Origin: Quillaja saponaria
Taxonomy: Eukaryota; Streptophyta; Magnoliopsida; Fabales; Quillajaceae
Assembly (NCBI GenBank): GCA_029379385.1
Contig: CM055611.1
Coordinates: 7,254,001-7,318,000, forward strand
Length of the DNA: 64,000 nucleotides
Direction: 5' to 3'
Of the stretch, positions 13,451-26,783 are shown piece after piece; position 1 is the first letter of the stretch; every line of letters begins with the position of its first letter. The notes under the pieces were generated by a model. It did not search any database. It saw nothing but the letters and a program-made list of their open reading frames with translations, and was not told the origin of the DNA. A program made the translations under genes and the position numbers.

Positions 13451-13587
13451 ATATGTATAAGTAATTTATATCATAAGTGCATTGTACGTGAGTTCTTAGC
13501 TGACTCTTCAATCACCATCTTTGTCTTCCTCCATCGTCATATCTCCCATCTTCATTTACATCGTAGTCTGTAAAGCCACAAGCACAT

Positions 13588-16500
13588 CCTATTATTGTAG
13601 ATGATGGTGACTGGTGTCACCTTATCACCATTGAGGTTGTTAAGCGAGGCACTACCAGAGTTTAAGTATCATATTGAGTCATTTTGTTTCATAATTGCTT
13701 TTGTTTTAAATTACATCATTTACATGTATAGTAAAATCATTACTTACTATATTGTAGGCTAGAGCTTCGCACCTCAAACAGTTACGAGATTCATTGTCAA
13801 TGAGGTGATGAACCTGTTATAACCAGATACTTTAACGTACGCTTTAGAATATTTGTACGTAATTTGTCGTGACTAGGTGAATAAAATTTTATACAAAGTA
13901 AAATAATTTAAATAAATGAATACTTGTATATATATACATGCAATGGAAGAATTAATTTTCACCGCATAATTTCAAGTTGACTTTAACTTTAAAAATATAC
14001 CTTGTTTTATTTATTTATTTTCTTTTCCTTTACCTATGCACCACCTTTCTCCTTCTCTTCTTGTTCTGTTTTACTTGAGCCTCCCCTGCTTTTGGCTTTC
14101 TCTTCTCTTGGCCATGTATCACTCCATAGCAGCCATCTCCATAATAGCCAACATTCCTTAATTTCTTGTCGTTTTTAGTTTACTTAAGCTCCAAAACTCT
14201 AGTTGTTATCTGCCCCTGCAATTGAGAAGGAAACCTTCTTTTTTTGGCCGTATAATGTGTGCGCAGCTGCCCTGTTTTATTGCAGCAACTGCACAGTCAG
14301 TGGTGTAGGTGTGTATGCCTTTCCAGTCGTGCAAGGTAGTTTTGCAGCTCACAAAAACCTGTAGCAGTTGTTTATGCATGGAATTCTAGAGGATTAGTGA
14401 GTTATTTAGGAATTGGATGTAGGAAATTAATTGATTATGAATAAAAGTTAAGAAAAATAAGAAACTCTTTATTAACTTTAGATGGTTAACTTAAGTTGAA
14501 TCCAATAATTGAAACATGAATAGCATAAGGGGTAATATAATTGTGTTGATTATATTGGGAGGTATATATTTATATAAATACACACACATTAATCAAAATA
14601 AAATATGCATACTAAGTATTTGACAAAATGCTTAGAAAAACTTAAATGTTATTATATGCATAGAAGTTGATTTACATAAGTTTCATTAATTAAAAGACAT
14701 GAAAATTGACTAAGTTAATGTTAAACTTAATAATTAGAGTATAAGTAATGTTGAATTAATGAGTTGTATGAGATTTCTTGGTGCATATAAATTTAAAGAA
14801 ATTAAATATACCTTTAAGATATTTGATAAATGTTTAAGAGAAATTAGTTCTCAATTAGTATATTATATATATGCGTGTGCGTGTGCGTGTGTGTGGAGAA
14901 ATCATGAAATTAACTATGAAATGATTAATTTAAGTAATATATAAATTTATGATTTTCAGCTCTAGATAGTGTCAAGGATATACCGACACCATCAAACACT
15001 AGACAAAACGACAAACTGAATCTTGAGCTGTGTGAGTGAATTATGTATTTTTTGGTTGCTAGAATAAAGTGTTTGATTGCTTATATGTGTATTTAAATTT
15101 TGCTTAATATGTGCTTTGTTTATGTTTGATAAGGGCCAGTAAAATAATTTTTTATCTAAAATGATTTTAACATTCAAAATAGAATCCATGTGCACCTAGG
15201 ATACTTTGATTTTATTATTTGATACGTGATTATAAATACTTGAGTAACTTAGGCCCAGAGGGTGGTATGTACGGAGTACAAATTTGTTGTGCGGGTGCAA
15301 AAATTGCTCAAAGGAGGATTTGTATTTGGTGTAAAGGTACCAAGTTACTCCAATTGGCCCTTTTGGTTGAATTGCTTGATTTGAATGTTTTGTATATTTT
15401 GATTGATTTGTTTATCTCGTGCATAAAGTTACATAAAGTTAAATGGTATTTGTTTAACTTTACATTATTCAATCATACATACATATAATGTTAAATTGTG
15501 ATATGAGATATGAAATTATTTTATGTATGTGTGCTATTCATGTTTTGATTAATGCTAGTACCCTTAGGGTACGTTTTTCACTCACTGAGTCTTTATGACT
15601 CACTCTCCATTTGTAGTTTTTTTTTTTTTTAGTATCAAGAGACTAGCGTTTGTCGCCTAGATATTTGTGACTTGCTGACAATATTGCGGCTAGGTATACT
15701 TCGAAATCACACACTTGAACCCAAAGGATAAAGTTGCTATCACATTAGGCTTTGAGTTGTCATATTTTGATTTGTGCAGTAGTTTAACTTTGGTTGTTGA
15801 TGTGATGATTGGAGCTGAGTTTCTCTGTATATATTGTTACTGCTACTGACTGGTTGATAGTAACCGGATTATATATGTATGTATTATTGTGCATGTTTCA
15901 TTTTATAGGGAATCTCTGCTAAAATTTTTAGTTAAAACGTCATGTATTTAACAAATAAGTCTTTGTCTTTAACTTAGTTCAACAAAGCCTTCCTCTTTTA
16001 TTATAATTAGTCAATAGTCATATGTGTTTATTTGACTTGAAGTTGGGGTTACGGGAGCTTAGTTATCCATTCCTCTGGCCAGTCATGCCTTCATATGAGG
16101 GTGGGATAGAACCATTTTCCCCGACCCATCATTTTGTATAGTGATTATCCACAAGAGGTCAAATATTCATTATTTAATATGTTCATGGTTAGTTTTCATA
16201 ATTATTTTTTCATTTACTACTTTTATATTATTTAAGCACAATTGTAATTTCCCTTAACAATATTTTTGTTTATATAGACAATATAAACTCACAGATGAGA
16301 CAAGTTTTGTCTCGCCTTTCCCTCGTGAAACTGTATTTTATTTAATTCTTTTTTGTATATATATGAATTTGGATGGAGATACTTCTTAAGACAGGCCATT
16401 GGAGTATACTTTTATTTTATTGCTGATTTGGTATTGTTCTTATTACTAATAGCACTTTCTAAGAAGTATATTCTGGATGGTCAATTAATTTATTAGACAA

Positions 16501-16865
16501 TCGAGACAGTAGGATTGAGTGTTTCTTGATTTCTCATTGTATATTGATGTTTATTTTGAATAAAATAATATTGTTGTTAATAAAATAACCATTGTCCTTA
16601 ATTTTATTTTATTTTTTAATATGAATGGATAAAATTGTGAGATCTACTATCTAATTGATGTTCATTATTAATAGCATTTTGACATAAATCATCAACTTGT
16701 GAATTGTTTGCGATAATATGTGAATAATATAATAAGTGAAGTTGTCAAAGTATTGCTTTGAATATAATCTGTTTATATATTAGAAAGTAGGTGAACTATA
16801 CAGTACCCCATTGTAAAAATGAGATAATTCCCAATTAAATTAGACATATGTCACTATATGAATTA
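13588..16865. repeat. Segmental duplication, block II copy 1
   Basis: This matches 36267-36937 plus 47756-50443 in direct orientation. It contains the solo LTR at 13815-16108 and about 750 bases to its right. Compared with the other copy it lacks about 190 bases near 16290. The sequence around the LTR is unclassified. Confidence 0.85.
13815..16108 (+). mobile_element. Solo LTR of the dominant family (copy B)
   Basis: It starts TGTTATAACC and ends GGGTGGGATA (CA changed to TA). A perfect 5-base duplication GAACC is at 13810-13814 and 16109-16113. It is shorter (2.29 kb) than copy A because of internal deletions. A TGTGCG microsatellite sits at about 14870-14893. There is no coding sequence. 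Confidence 0.85.
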
Positions 16866-17240
16866 GCCACATATTCACTTGATTTTGTGGCAGTATCAAA
16901 CTTTTCCAATTTCATATCAAATGCTATTTTCTCTGCCTTTCTCAACCAGATCCTTTGCCTCTTTCAAACCCAAATTAGTAAAAGCCTTAGCTTCTATAAT
17001 CACCTTGATTTTGTGGCAGTATCAAACTTTTCCAATTTCATATCAAATGCTTGTTTTCTCTGCCTTTCTCTCCTCAAGTGTTGCACATGCAACACCCCCT
17101 GAGAACTTATACCCATTGTATCCATTAAAATATGTTGTAACATTGGTGGAAGAGTAGAGTAGTCGGCTATCAACGAAGTGAAAAGCAGCTTCACCATGTT
17201 TAACAGTATTACCTTTGTATCCATGTAGCAGGTGTATTAA
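16866..17240. repeat. Short direct repeat (124-bp spacing) in unclassified sequence
   Basis: A block of about 48 bases beginning CTTGATTTTGTGGCAGTATC occurs at about 16877 and again at 17001 without visible mismatch. On the minus strand it would encode AFDMKLEKFDTATKSR, a charged coiled-coil-like sequence, in a 74-residue ORF (17224-17000). The ORF is not recognised. Confidence 0.6.
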
Positions 17241-17507
17241 TTAGTTTCAATGTGAAGATTTTATTAATTGATTACTTTAATTTGAATGAGTCTTTGATGT
17301 TTAATGAGTAAGAGGTTGGAATTTGGGAAGTTAGGAGGATGAATTAGATATGGGGTAAGGTTGAATAATGAAGGGTTGGTGTGGATTATTGTAAAACCTT
17401 TATAATCTCAGTAAGTAGTAGCTTCTAAATGATTAAGTTAATTTTAAAACTAAAGTGAAAATTATTAGTAATGTTGAATTGATGTGGTAGGTTGATTAAA
17501 TTGAGAT

Positions 17508-17548
<41 letters not shown>

Positions 17549-20171
17549 CACATATCTATGGAAGTAATTTATGCACTTAAGATATTTGATAAAATGCCTA
17601 CAAGAAACTAGTAATAACTTTATGAGTAAAACTTTGTAGATTTAAGTTTTGGTGTTTAGTTGTTGTCGGAATTTGAATAAAAGTTTATAAATAAGGAGTA
17701 AAGAATTATTGATTAATGTGGTGAGTTGAGGATTTGATGAAAGTAGGTAGTGAGTATGAGCAAATGATGTTTAGTTGTGGGGTAAAGTGTTGAAAGTGAA
17801 AGTTAAATAGTTTTTGAAGGGATGCAAGGCAGATTTAATGAGTTAGAGAAATTAAGTATTTCGAGTGTTTTTGGACTGAATTATATTAAGAGTTCTAAAG
17901 AGAAAATGTAGCTTAGGGTCTTGAGATGATATCTAAAAAAATTCATAACCTGGTTGGTTATAAGTATATTTATCGTTAAAACTATTAGACTGCAGCTAGG
18001 TCCGTGTAGGATTTTAGGCAAGCTTCAGTCAGTCTGGAAGACTTTGACGGGGGTTATGGTTTGAATTAGCTTAGTACATCTTAACAAAATTATTTCTAAC
18101 ATATTAAGGAACAATTATGGAGTGGTCGAGGTCTTAATTTCATGTTGTGTGTATTTTGGATGTGTTAGAAGTCATTGTTGGGATTTTTAGGTCTTGACTA
18201 AATCTGTTTTAATAAAACTTATGTTAGAGGGTCTTAAAGGTTGGTTTATGAATGGAGTGTTGAGTATGAAATGTTCCTGACATCTTGATAAACTAGATTG
18301 AAAAGTTTCATAATTTAATTCCCAAGTATGAAAATTCTACAAGCATTGGAAAGTCGAGCTAAGCAACTAGGAATTTGTATATGCCTTATTCGTGTACGTG
18401 TGAGGATTTGAGTGGATTCAAGACAAATTTTAGGAGAACTACCTAAACAAGAAAGATAGTTAACTTCTTAAAGATAATGCTTAAACTTGGTTTTATTAAA
18501 TTTGGCTAAGTATGTAAGTTGAAATGAAGAATATCTCCAAGATAGTTGTGAAAATGCATAAGAGAGAAAATTTGGTAAATTAAGATCTTGAGAGTTAAGT
18601 ATTATGTGAACTTGAATAAATAGTCTAAAAGCAAGAATAAAGAAATGTGGTTAGGTGGTTAAGGAAAGATAAATTTAGAATTTAATTGTATGAATATTGA
18701 AATGGCATTATCCAAGCTCTTGGATAAATTTAAAAAGAGTAACTCAACTTGGATTTAATAATAGAAAATGAGAAATGTTGAAAGTATGAGTTAGTATTAA
18801 TTTCTTGATATGTATATATATAAAATATACACACAAGATAAGATATGGAATCAGATGTCCTATAAGAAATCAGTTAAACAACCTAAACGGACTTAGTTTC
18901 AAGAAACCTATATAAGTTGATATATAAGCTTAGTATAAAAGATTATAACTATAACTGTAATGAACTAATATTATTTAAAAATATGAATTTCAGGACCGAA
19001 CCCTATTGTGGGCCTGATGACACACGTGAGCACAAGAGAAAGTTGTAAACTAGAAAGTGGTTAACTATTATCCTTTGGTTGCTAGATTATTATGTGTAAT
19101 TGTATGTGTATTTAAATAGATATGTTGTATGAAAAAATAAGCACGTGTAATGTTTCATTGAGTTATTTGAATTATGTTTGATGTTTGAATTGCTTATGGC
19201 TGATAAGGGCTAACGAAGTAAATTTTTCTTTGAAATGATTTTTATTTCCGAAATTGAAATCTAGGTGCACCTAGAATATTCTGATATGAGATACTCTGAT
19301 TCTGATAAGTTTTTTAAAATATTTGAGTGCTCAGCCCTGGTAGGATAGATTGTGTACAAGAAATATATTTGGTGTGTGGTGCAAAATATTGCCAGTGGGC
19401 AAATATATGGTATGTGCGGGCTAAGTTACTCGGTTGGCCTTTTGTATACTTTGAGTGCTCTAATTGCTTTATTTGAATCGTGAATTTCAAATATTTCAAT
19501 TAATATGTCTATCCTATGAATCATGAGAATTGTGATTTTATGATGATTACGTGTACTATTGAATTAAGACATGAATATTATTACAGAAGAAAAACTGATA
19601 ATAGGTGTTATTATACTGTAATTGATGCTAGTACCCTTTGGGTACAAGTTTTCACTCACTGAGTCCATGGGACTCACCACTCTTCTGTTATTTTCTTTTT
19701 AGTAACAGGAATTTCAGAACACATCATCAACGAGCTTGTGACTTTTCAATAGCGTGTGACAAGGTCTTTCTTCAAAATCTTATACTTGAAGTCAAGGATG
19801 AAAGTTTGCAGTCATAATAGGGTTCTAAGTCGTTGTGTTAATGTTTTGTGTAATAGTTTAATGGTTCTTGTTTATGATACTACTGGAGCGGAGCTCCCTT
19901 GTGTATACCATAGTCATTGTGGTCTATTTATATGTAAACAGAATTATGTGTTTGAATTATGGGGCATGTTCCACATTGAAGGGAAGTCAAAATTTTCAAT
20001 AATGTTATATGTTTAATAATAAGTCTGTGTATTTAATATAATTAAGTAAAGTTTATTTGGTTTTAAATATAATTATTCGAGAGTCATATGTGTTCAGTTG
20101 TGGTAAAGTTAGGGTTACGAAAGTTTGGTTATCTATTCATCCGGCCAGTCATACCTCTGTGTAGGGTGTCA
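17240..20171 (+). mobile_element. 5'-truncated LTR of the dominant family (copy C)
   Basis: Similarity to the other LTRs starts mid-LTR at about 17240-17400 and runs to GTAGGGTGTCA at 20171. It passes through GTGCACCTAGAATA and the CCGGCCAGTCATACCTC end zone. It is closest to the copy at 62349. A TA run is at 17514-17541. The true start is missing and no target-site duplication was found. An 86-residue ORF inside is not a gene. Confidence 0.7.
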
Positions 20172-21203
20172 TATTTAATTCTTAATTTAAAAATATATTT
20201 AAAAAAAATAAAGATGAAAAAATAATTAATACATCAATATTACAATTATGAAAACTATACTCTTAATATTTCATTTAATTCATAATATTTTTAATTATTA
20301 TTGATATATTGACAAATTATAAATTTATTAATATTGAAAAGAACTACGACAAAAAATATCAATAGTCATAAAAAAATTATAATTCTACTACTATTAAAAT
20401 GGAAAAGAATTAGGAAAAAAAAATACTTTATTTGATGTAAAATAAATTAAAAAATGTTTATGTAATAGTAAAAACTCATATAGGGTATTTAAAAGAATAA
20501 ATTTCTTTTACTAAATCACTTTTATATTCATAAGCAAATAGATAAATTTAACAATAAATTATATTTATATTTTTTAAAATTCTTAAGATGGAAGAAGAAT
20601 TAAAAAAATAAAACAACAATAATATAATTATGGAAACGATGCTCTTAATAATTTTTGTTTTTTAAATTCATAGTATTTTTTAGAAAAAAAAAAAAAGCTT
20701 TAAACTTACAAGAAATTTATGAAGCAAAAAAAGGAGGAATTCATCTTAACTACTATTAACATATAATTATTGAAAAAAAAATTATAAATTATAAATTAAA
20801 AGTTAAAAAAAATATAATAACCATGAAAACTATACTCTTAATATTTATTTTAATTTATAATAATTTTTTAAAATTTTAATTCTTAAATTTGATAAAAAAT
20901 AAAAATAAATTATGATGATTAGAAAAAAATTGAGAAATTCAATCTTAACTACTATTTACACTTAATTATTGAAAAAATTATAAATTTATTAATATTCAAA
21001 AGAATTAGTTAAAAAGAAATAAATAGTTCTAAAACAATTATAATCCTATTGATATTAAAATGGAGAATAATTAAAAAAAAATTATTTATTTGTAGTAAAA
21101 TAACAACTAAAGATAACTATGTAAATATAAATACACATAAAGTTATTAAGAAAATCAAAAGATTCTATCATTAAACCATTTTTATATAGAATATAGATAT
21201 ATT
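20172..21203 (+). repeat. Dispersed AT-rich repeat, about 1 kb, dimeric
   Basis: Two related units of about 650 bases follow each other: the AATAGTCATAAAA...ATTAAAATGGA motif occurs near 20355 and again near 21025. The same double unit is found at about 51.7-52.65 kb in the same orientation, and in inverse orientation at about 22.1-23.05 and 25.17-25.69 kb. There is no coding sequence. It is probably a non-autonomous DNA element or a decayed insertion. Confidence 0.6.
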
Positions 21204-22458
21204 CTATTTTGTAACTAAACTTCTAGGATGAACCATTTATCTTTTGTCTAGGTTTTGAGTATTGTTAAGCCTATGTAAATCAACTTGTATATAAAATGAA
21301 ATCACAATTAGTGAATCAATCAAAATAGACTTTCCTACTGGCTAAGTTTTTGTGTCAAATTTACTTGATGCAACTTGGTAATCTTTGTTTGATAAAATGG
21401 CATAAACCAGACAGATTAGATAACTTTTGCATGAGAAATAACTTAGGAAAAGCAGAGACTCTTCTCATTGAGTATAAACAAAACAACTAGGAGAACATTG
21501 AAATGATATTAAGTCATGCTCTTGTGTAAGCAGAAATGCTTGAACCATTAAAAAAATGCCCTAATTTAGAGCATAAGGTCTTGAAACTGTGTTAGTCTTT
21601 TGTGACTGGATTTTCTCAAGTTAGTACATTCGATTTTCTTTCACTATGAAACTTAAATGCTTAAGGTGCTACATTTTGGTATCAAAGCATGGTTCTGGCA
21701 ATCATGTTGTAGGAGATGGGTGTGAGAAAAGAAAAGAAAAAAAAAGTGTTTTAGGTATATGCATATGCTTATCTTGATGATATGTGAATTGATTACATAA
21801 TGGTATACATGTGTATGTGCGCTTGTTTGTGGCCATTTCTTGTTTTAAAACCAAATAGATAGAACAAGTTGAACTGAATGGACAACTTTCTCAACGTGTG
21901 TGATAAGGGAATCATGTCTGAGAAAGGATCTGAAGAGGATATGCTAAAAGAGCAAACCTAACTTCTAGAAGGACAACTTGAACCAAGGGAAAGGTGTAAA
22001 AGGTGTGGCAACATGCATCTAGGAAGGCTAAGTTACAGTGAAGATATGAATTGTTTCAATTATAGGCAAACTGCCTATCTCAAGAGTATATGTCATAATT
22101 TTTTTTAGTTTTTCTCAAAATTATGAAATTAAATTTGAAAAAATTTCTATGAAATAAAAAAAAAAAAATTGATTAAGAGTATAGTTTTCATGATTATAAT
22201 ATATTTAAAAAAAATTTTAACTCCAAAATATTTTAAAAATTTTTCCAATAATTATATGTCACTAGTAATTATGATTGAATTTTCTCAATTTTTTTGTTTA
22301 ATAAGTTCTAAATAGTAATAATGTTTTTTTTAGGTCTTCTCAAATTATGAATTATTTTTTCAAAAAAAATAAATCAAGAATTAATTTATTTAGAACATAG
22401 TTTTGATGATTATAATATTGTTGTTTTAACTTTTAATTATTTTCACCTTAAGATATAT

Positions 22459-22501
<43 letters not shown>

Positions 22502-23567
22502 TTCATAAATAATATGAACTTGTTTTTATTAAATTTATCTACTTGTTTATGAATATATTTATGAATTTAATTTTTTGTTAAATTTATCTATATGTTATGT
22601 ATTACTTGTTTCAAATAGAAAATTTATTTTACTTATTTTCTAATTCTTCTCTATTTTAATAATAATAGAATTGTAATTGTTTTATAACTATTGATTTTTT
22701 TTTTTTGTCCTAATTATTTTCAATATTAATAAATTTATAATTTTTCAATAACAATATATCAATAATAATTAAGATTTATTTTCTAAATTTTTTTATTTAA
22801 TAAGTTACAAATAATTATAATATTATATACTAAAATTAATATATATATATATATATATATATTATGAATTAAAAGAAATATTATGATTATAACATTATTA
22901 TTTAATTCTTCTTCCATCTTTAAATTTTTTTAAAAAGTATATGTTATATTGTGAACTAAATTTTTTTATTGGATTTATCTATTTGTTTAATGTCATTAAT
23001 ATAGATTATTATTATTATTTCATTAACTACAATTTTTATATGGACATCTAAACATGATTCATGTGCTACGTATGTACCAAAAATTGTAATATATATATAT
23101 ATATATTCTGTTTTGTATTTAACCTTCTAGTATGAAACATGTATGCTTTGTGTAGGTTGTGAGAAGTGTTAAGCCTTGTAAAACTTATGTGAACCAGCTA
23201 GTATGTATAATAAAATCACAATTAGTGAATCAATCAAAATAGATTTTCCTGCTGGCTAAGTTGCTTGTGTCAAATTTACTTGATGCAAGATGACAACCTG
23301 TATTATATAAAGGGAAAACAAAAATTCACCTCACTTAGGATAAACATAACAACTATTAAACATAACAACTAGGAGAATATTGAAAGGATATTAAATCATG
23401 TTCTTGCGTATGCAGAATTGCCGAACCACTAAAAATTTTATGATTTAGAGCATAAGCTCTTGAAAATGTGTTAGTCTCTTGTGACTAATTGAGACTGGAT
23501 TCTCTCAAGTTGATAATTACATTCGATTTGTCTGCCACTAGGAAGCTTAAAGGTGTAAAGTGTTACA
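21204..23567 (+). mobile_element. Small decayed LTR retroelement with primer-binding site
   Basis: Direct repeats of about 460 bases lie at about 21204-21673 and 23109-23567. They share TGGCTAAGTT, GTGTCAAATTTACTTGATGCAA and TGTGTTAGTCT and end in GCTACA and GTTACA. Directly after the first is TTTTGGTATCAAAGCATGG (21675-21693), an initiator tRNA-Met primer site. The 1.4 kb interior holds no gag-pol. About 1 kb of it (22.1-23.05 kb) is the AT-rich repeat in inverse orientation, probably a later insertion. Exact LTR starts are uncertain. Confidence 0.6.
22090..23050 (-). repeat. AT-rich dispersed repeat, inverse copy
   Basis: Its reverse complement matches 20.2-21.2 kb, for example AATTATTATTGATATATTG...AATATTGAAAA...AATCAATAGTTATAAAACAATTA. 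With the copy at 20.2 kb it forms inverted arms of about 1 kb around a loop of about 0.9 kb. A TAGA tetranucleotide run sits at about 22459-22500. Confidence 0.6.
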
Positions 23568-23583
23568 ATATCTATGTTGAAGC

Positions 23584-23928
23584 GTGTGGTACATGATAAA
23601 AAATCGATTTATGAAAAGGAATGAAAGCAATAATAGGTACACCATATATTATAGAATGTTTAATAACAAACTAAAATACACTCCCTCCAAAGTTTTCAAG
23701 ATAACAAAAGCACATGTTGCTTCGATTGTCACGTTCTTATTGAGTACTAGATTAAACAAATTGTCTTCACTTACAATTTTTTCTTTCCTTACATTGGATG
23801 GACACGACAGCCTGATGTTGCATGGAGAACAACTTGCAGAAGATAACGTCAAAGTTGTAAAAATTTGTCAGCAAATAGGCATCGATGTGACAATAATACA
23901 TCACCCAATCGTCCTTACCAAAGATTAA
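23584..23928 (+). CDS. Unrecognised ORF, possible gene fragment
   Basis: The 114-codon open frame begins 17 bases after the end of the 3' repeat of the small LTR element. Its first in-frame codon is TGG in the + reading, and the start is uncertain. The second half (LTLDGHDSLMLHGEQLAED, KVVKICQQIGIDVTIIHHP) has the composition of a real soluble protein, unlike the AT-rich frames around it. No promoter, splice sites or continuation was found. I do not recognise the family. It could be an exon fragment carried by transposition. Confidence 0.25.
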   Translation: MWYMIKNRFMKRNESNNRYTIYYRMFNNKLKYTPSKVFKITKAHVASIVTFLLSTRLNKLSSLTIFSFLTLDGHDSLMLHGEQLAEDNVKVVKICQQIGIDVTIIHHPIVLTKD

Positions 23929-25170
23929 TAAACTAATAAATTAAGCTCGCCTTCTTCTATATCTGAGTTTCGCATACCAAAGATTTTATATCTTCCTCAT
24001 AAAGATTCTGCAGAACAAGTGATAATATAACATTTAGCAATTAAAACCTTATTGACTTGCTTTCTAATCACACGAATACTAGTTATTTCATCACACAATT
24101 ATAATTTTTTCTAGACTCGGTGATAAATTTTTGTAAAACGATTTATGAATATTCAATAATAAGAACTATTATATGATAAATTTATAATGAACATTGCTTT
24201 TATCAATCATTTAATTATACAGAGATAAACTTAAAATTTTATGGTAGTCTGAACTGACTTCGTTGTAATATTTTAATTCATTAATATTTTTTTTCATACA
24301 TATAGTATATTTTATAAATTATTTTTATTTTGATATTTTATATATAAAAAATAACTCAATCTCAATCTTTAAAAAAACAACTATTAAAATAAACAACCAA
24401 ACTCATTGGTTACCATCTTTAATCCTACTTCTCGTGACTACTATTTTCAAGGTCATAAATCTAAACCCAGATCTAAGTTATTTTATAGCACAACCTAATA
24501 TGTTGCTGAATTTAGCTTAATATTTTTATGCAAAACTGCAATCATTTTATTATTTATAGCATTCATAAACATGGAAGTGAGATCCAAACAATAAAATAAA
24601 AGCAAATGTTAATTTATTATTTTCATCGCCAATAAAGGTTAGAATCTAAAATTAAAATTAAAATAAATAATTTATGGCTTCTCACATATGGAGGTGGGGT
24701 CCAAATAAAAATTAAGAAAAATAATGGTGATGAAATGTGGAACGAAATAAAATTAGATAAACATAAATAGAAAGAAGTGTTTATCTAGCATTAATTAGAT
24801 TTGGACTCAAGATGTTTAATTGAGTTATGTGTAAATTTTGGACATGAATAAAGTCTTTATTCATGAAATATGGATATCAAGCTTAATGCAGTAATAAGAA
24901 GAGATTTTTATTTTAGTATAATTAAGAACCGAATAGGCAAGTTTTTGATTTAATGGAAATTTATTCAAGGGACATCTAGTGATTTTAGTTGGAAAGCATT
25001 GTGGGGGTTCACAAAGTTAGTTTATATGTATACTATATATAACAGCGGTTTAATGCATAAATTTTTTTATTTGATTAAATGTCTTTTTGAGTTTTTACTA
25101 TTACATACGTATCATTTAGCTATTTTTTATAGTATTATAATATTATGCTTCAAATTGATTATTAATTTAT
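23929..25170. other. Intergenic, no gene seen
   Basis: AT-rich sequence with no supported ORF or repeat structure. It was inspected on the minus strand for the missing last exon of the synthase gene, and none was found. Confidence 0.5.
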
Positions 25171-25690
25171 TTATTTTTTAATTTTTCTCTATTTTAATAC
25201 TAATAGGAATATAAATCTATTTTACTATTAATTAATCATTTCTTTTCCTAATTTTTCTCAAATTTAAGAATAAAAATAAAAATAAAAAGAAACTGTGAAT
25301 TAGAAGAAGTATTAAGAGTATATTTATTATAATATTATTTTCTTAACTTTTCTTCTATGTTAAGAGTTAAAGAAAAAATTATAAATTTATAGTATGAATA
25401 TCATTTTTAATTGTATCATTTATTTTTTTAATTACATTAACAAAAAGTAACCTTTAGTTATTATTTCATAGTATTAAAATATTGTGCTTCAAATAGATTA
25501 CTACTTTTTTTTTCCTTACTCTTCCCATTTTAATACTAACATGATTGTAATTCTTTTTTACTATTCAAATTATTCTCAATTTCATGAAAAAATTAAATTA
25601 AAAAAAAACTATGAATTAAAAGAAATTTATTATTTTTTAATTATTCTTTTATCTTAAAAAAATTTATAAATTCATGCAATAAATTTAATT
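25171..25690 (-). repeat. AT-rich dispersed repeat, partial inverse copy
   Basis: Motifs such as TTTTTCTCTATTTTAATACTAATAGGAAT match the inverse of the AT-rich repeat at 20.2-21.2 kb and the copy at 22.6 kb. It ends at the TIR element at 25691. Confidence 0.5.
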
Positions 25691-26440
25691 CTTAGGGTCA
25701 ATTGTATTTACCCCAATGAATTACCATCTGTTATGTAATAACCCTCATAAACTGTCGAATTAGGCACATAATCCATTTATTTCAATCATAATTAGTAAAT
25801 AACTACTATTCATTGAAATTAGCTATTAAATCTAACAAATTAACTCATATACGAATAAATTTACCCCCTTTATAAGTGTTTCTTTTTTAATTGTATGCTT
25901 TTTTTTTCATTTTTACATCTTTTTCTTTTCATTTTATATGAAACTAAACTATTTGTATTGATTCAATTTTAGTATACATAAATATTATCTGAATCATTCA
26001 TAATTTTCATAATATTTAAATTATTAATAAATTTACAAATTTTATTTTCTCATTTATAGAAATTATATAAGTTGTTATTTTAATTTGAGTTTTAATGATA
26101 ATATTTTCATCAAAACTTTTATTTAATTATTACTGTATTACATATTAAAGAATATACTATAATTGAATAAATATAGAGTTTATAATTACTAGAAGAAAAA
26201 AAATGAAACAAGAGATAGAAAGTAAAAGACATAAAATAATAATAATAATAATAATCTTATAATGAGGATAATTTATTCTTTTATAAGTTAATTTGTTAGA
26301 TTTAACAGCTAATTTAAATAAGTGGAAGTTATTTGCTAATTATGACTCAGATAAGGGGAGTTATGTGCCTAATTCGATATTTAAAGGATTACTGTAAAAC
26401 AAGTGGTATATCTCATGGGGTAAAGTCTAATTGACTCTAA
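25691..26440. mobile_element. Mutator-like miniature element with about 180-bp TIRs
   Basis: The left end TTAGGGTCAATTGTATTTACC and the inverted right end TTAGAGTCAATTAGACTTTACC pair. The match extends about 180 bases inward, including TCGAATTAGGCACATAA and AAATCTAACAAATTAACT. Flanks AATTTAATT and TTTTTAATT (7 of 9 identical) could be a 9-base Mutator-type duplication. It has no coding capacity. It lies 340 bases beyond the last readable exon of the synthase gene. Confidence 0.75.
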
Positions 26441-26783
26441 TTTTTAATTAGATTTACTTGTCCTAGATATAATTCATACGCATTGCACGTGCCACACATA
26501 CTATTATATGTATTACATATAGCACTTGTGTTCTAGGAGAATATGAGCTGAAAGGTATATGGTTTTTATTTTTATTTTTAATAAAAATAGTTTATATGGT
26601 AATGTTTTTCATAAAAAAATAGGACATATCTCACTTTCGTAGAGATACTATGTAATATTGACACTACCATGAATAAGATTAAGTTAATCACACAGCTTAA
26701 TAACTTAATGCAATTTCTACGAATCACATCCTATATATATATATATATTTATACTAGTTGATCTAATTATATATATTCCTTAC

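Noticed and set aside
19756..20016. 86-codon ORF in LTR copy C
   Set aside because: The same LTR region in other copies is not open, so it is a chance frame.
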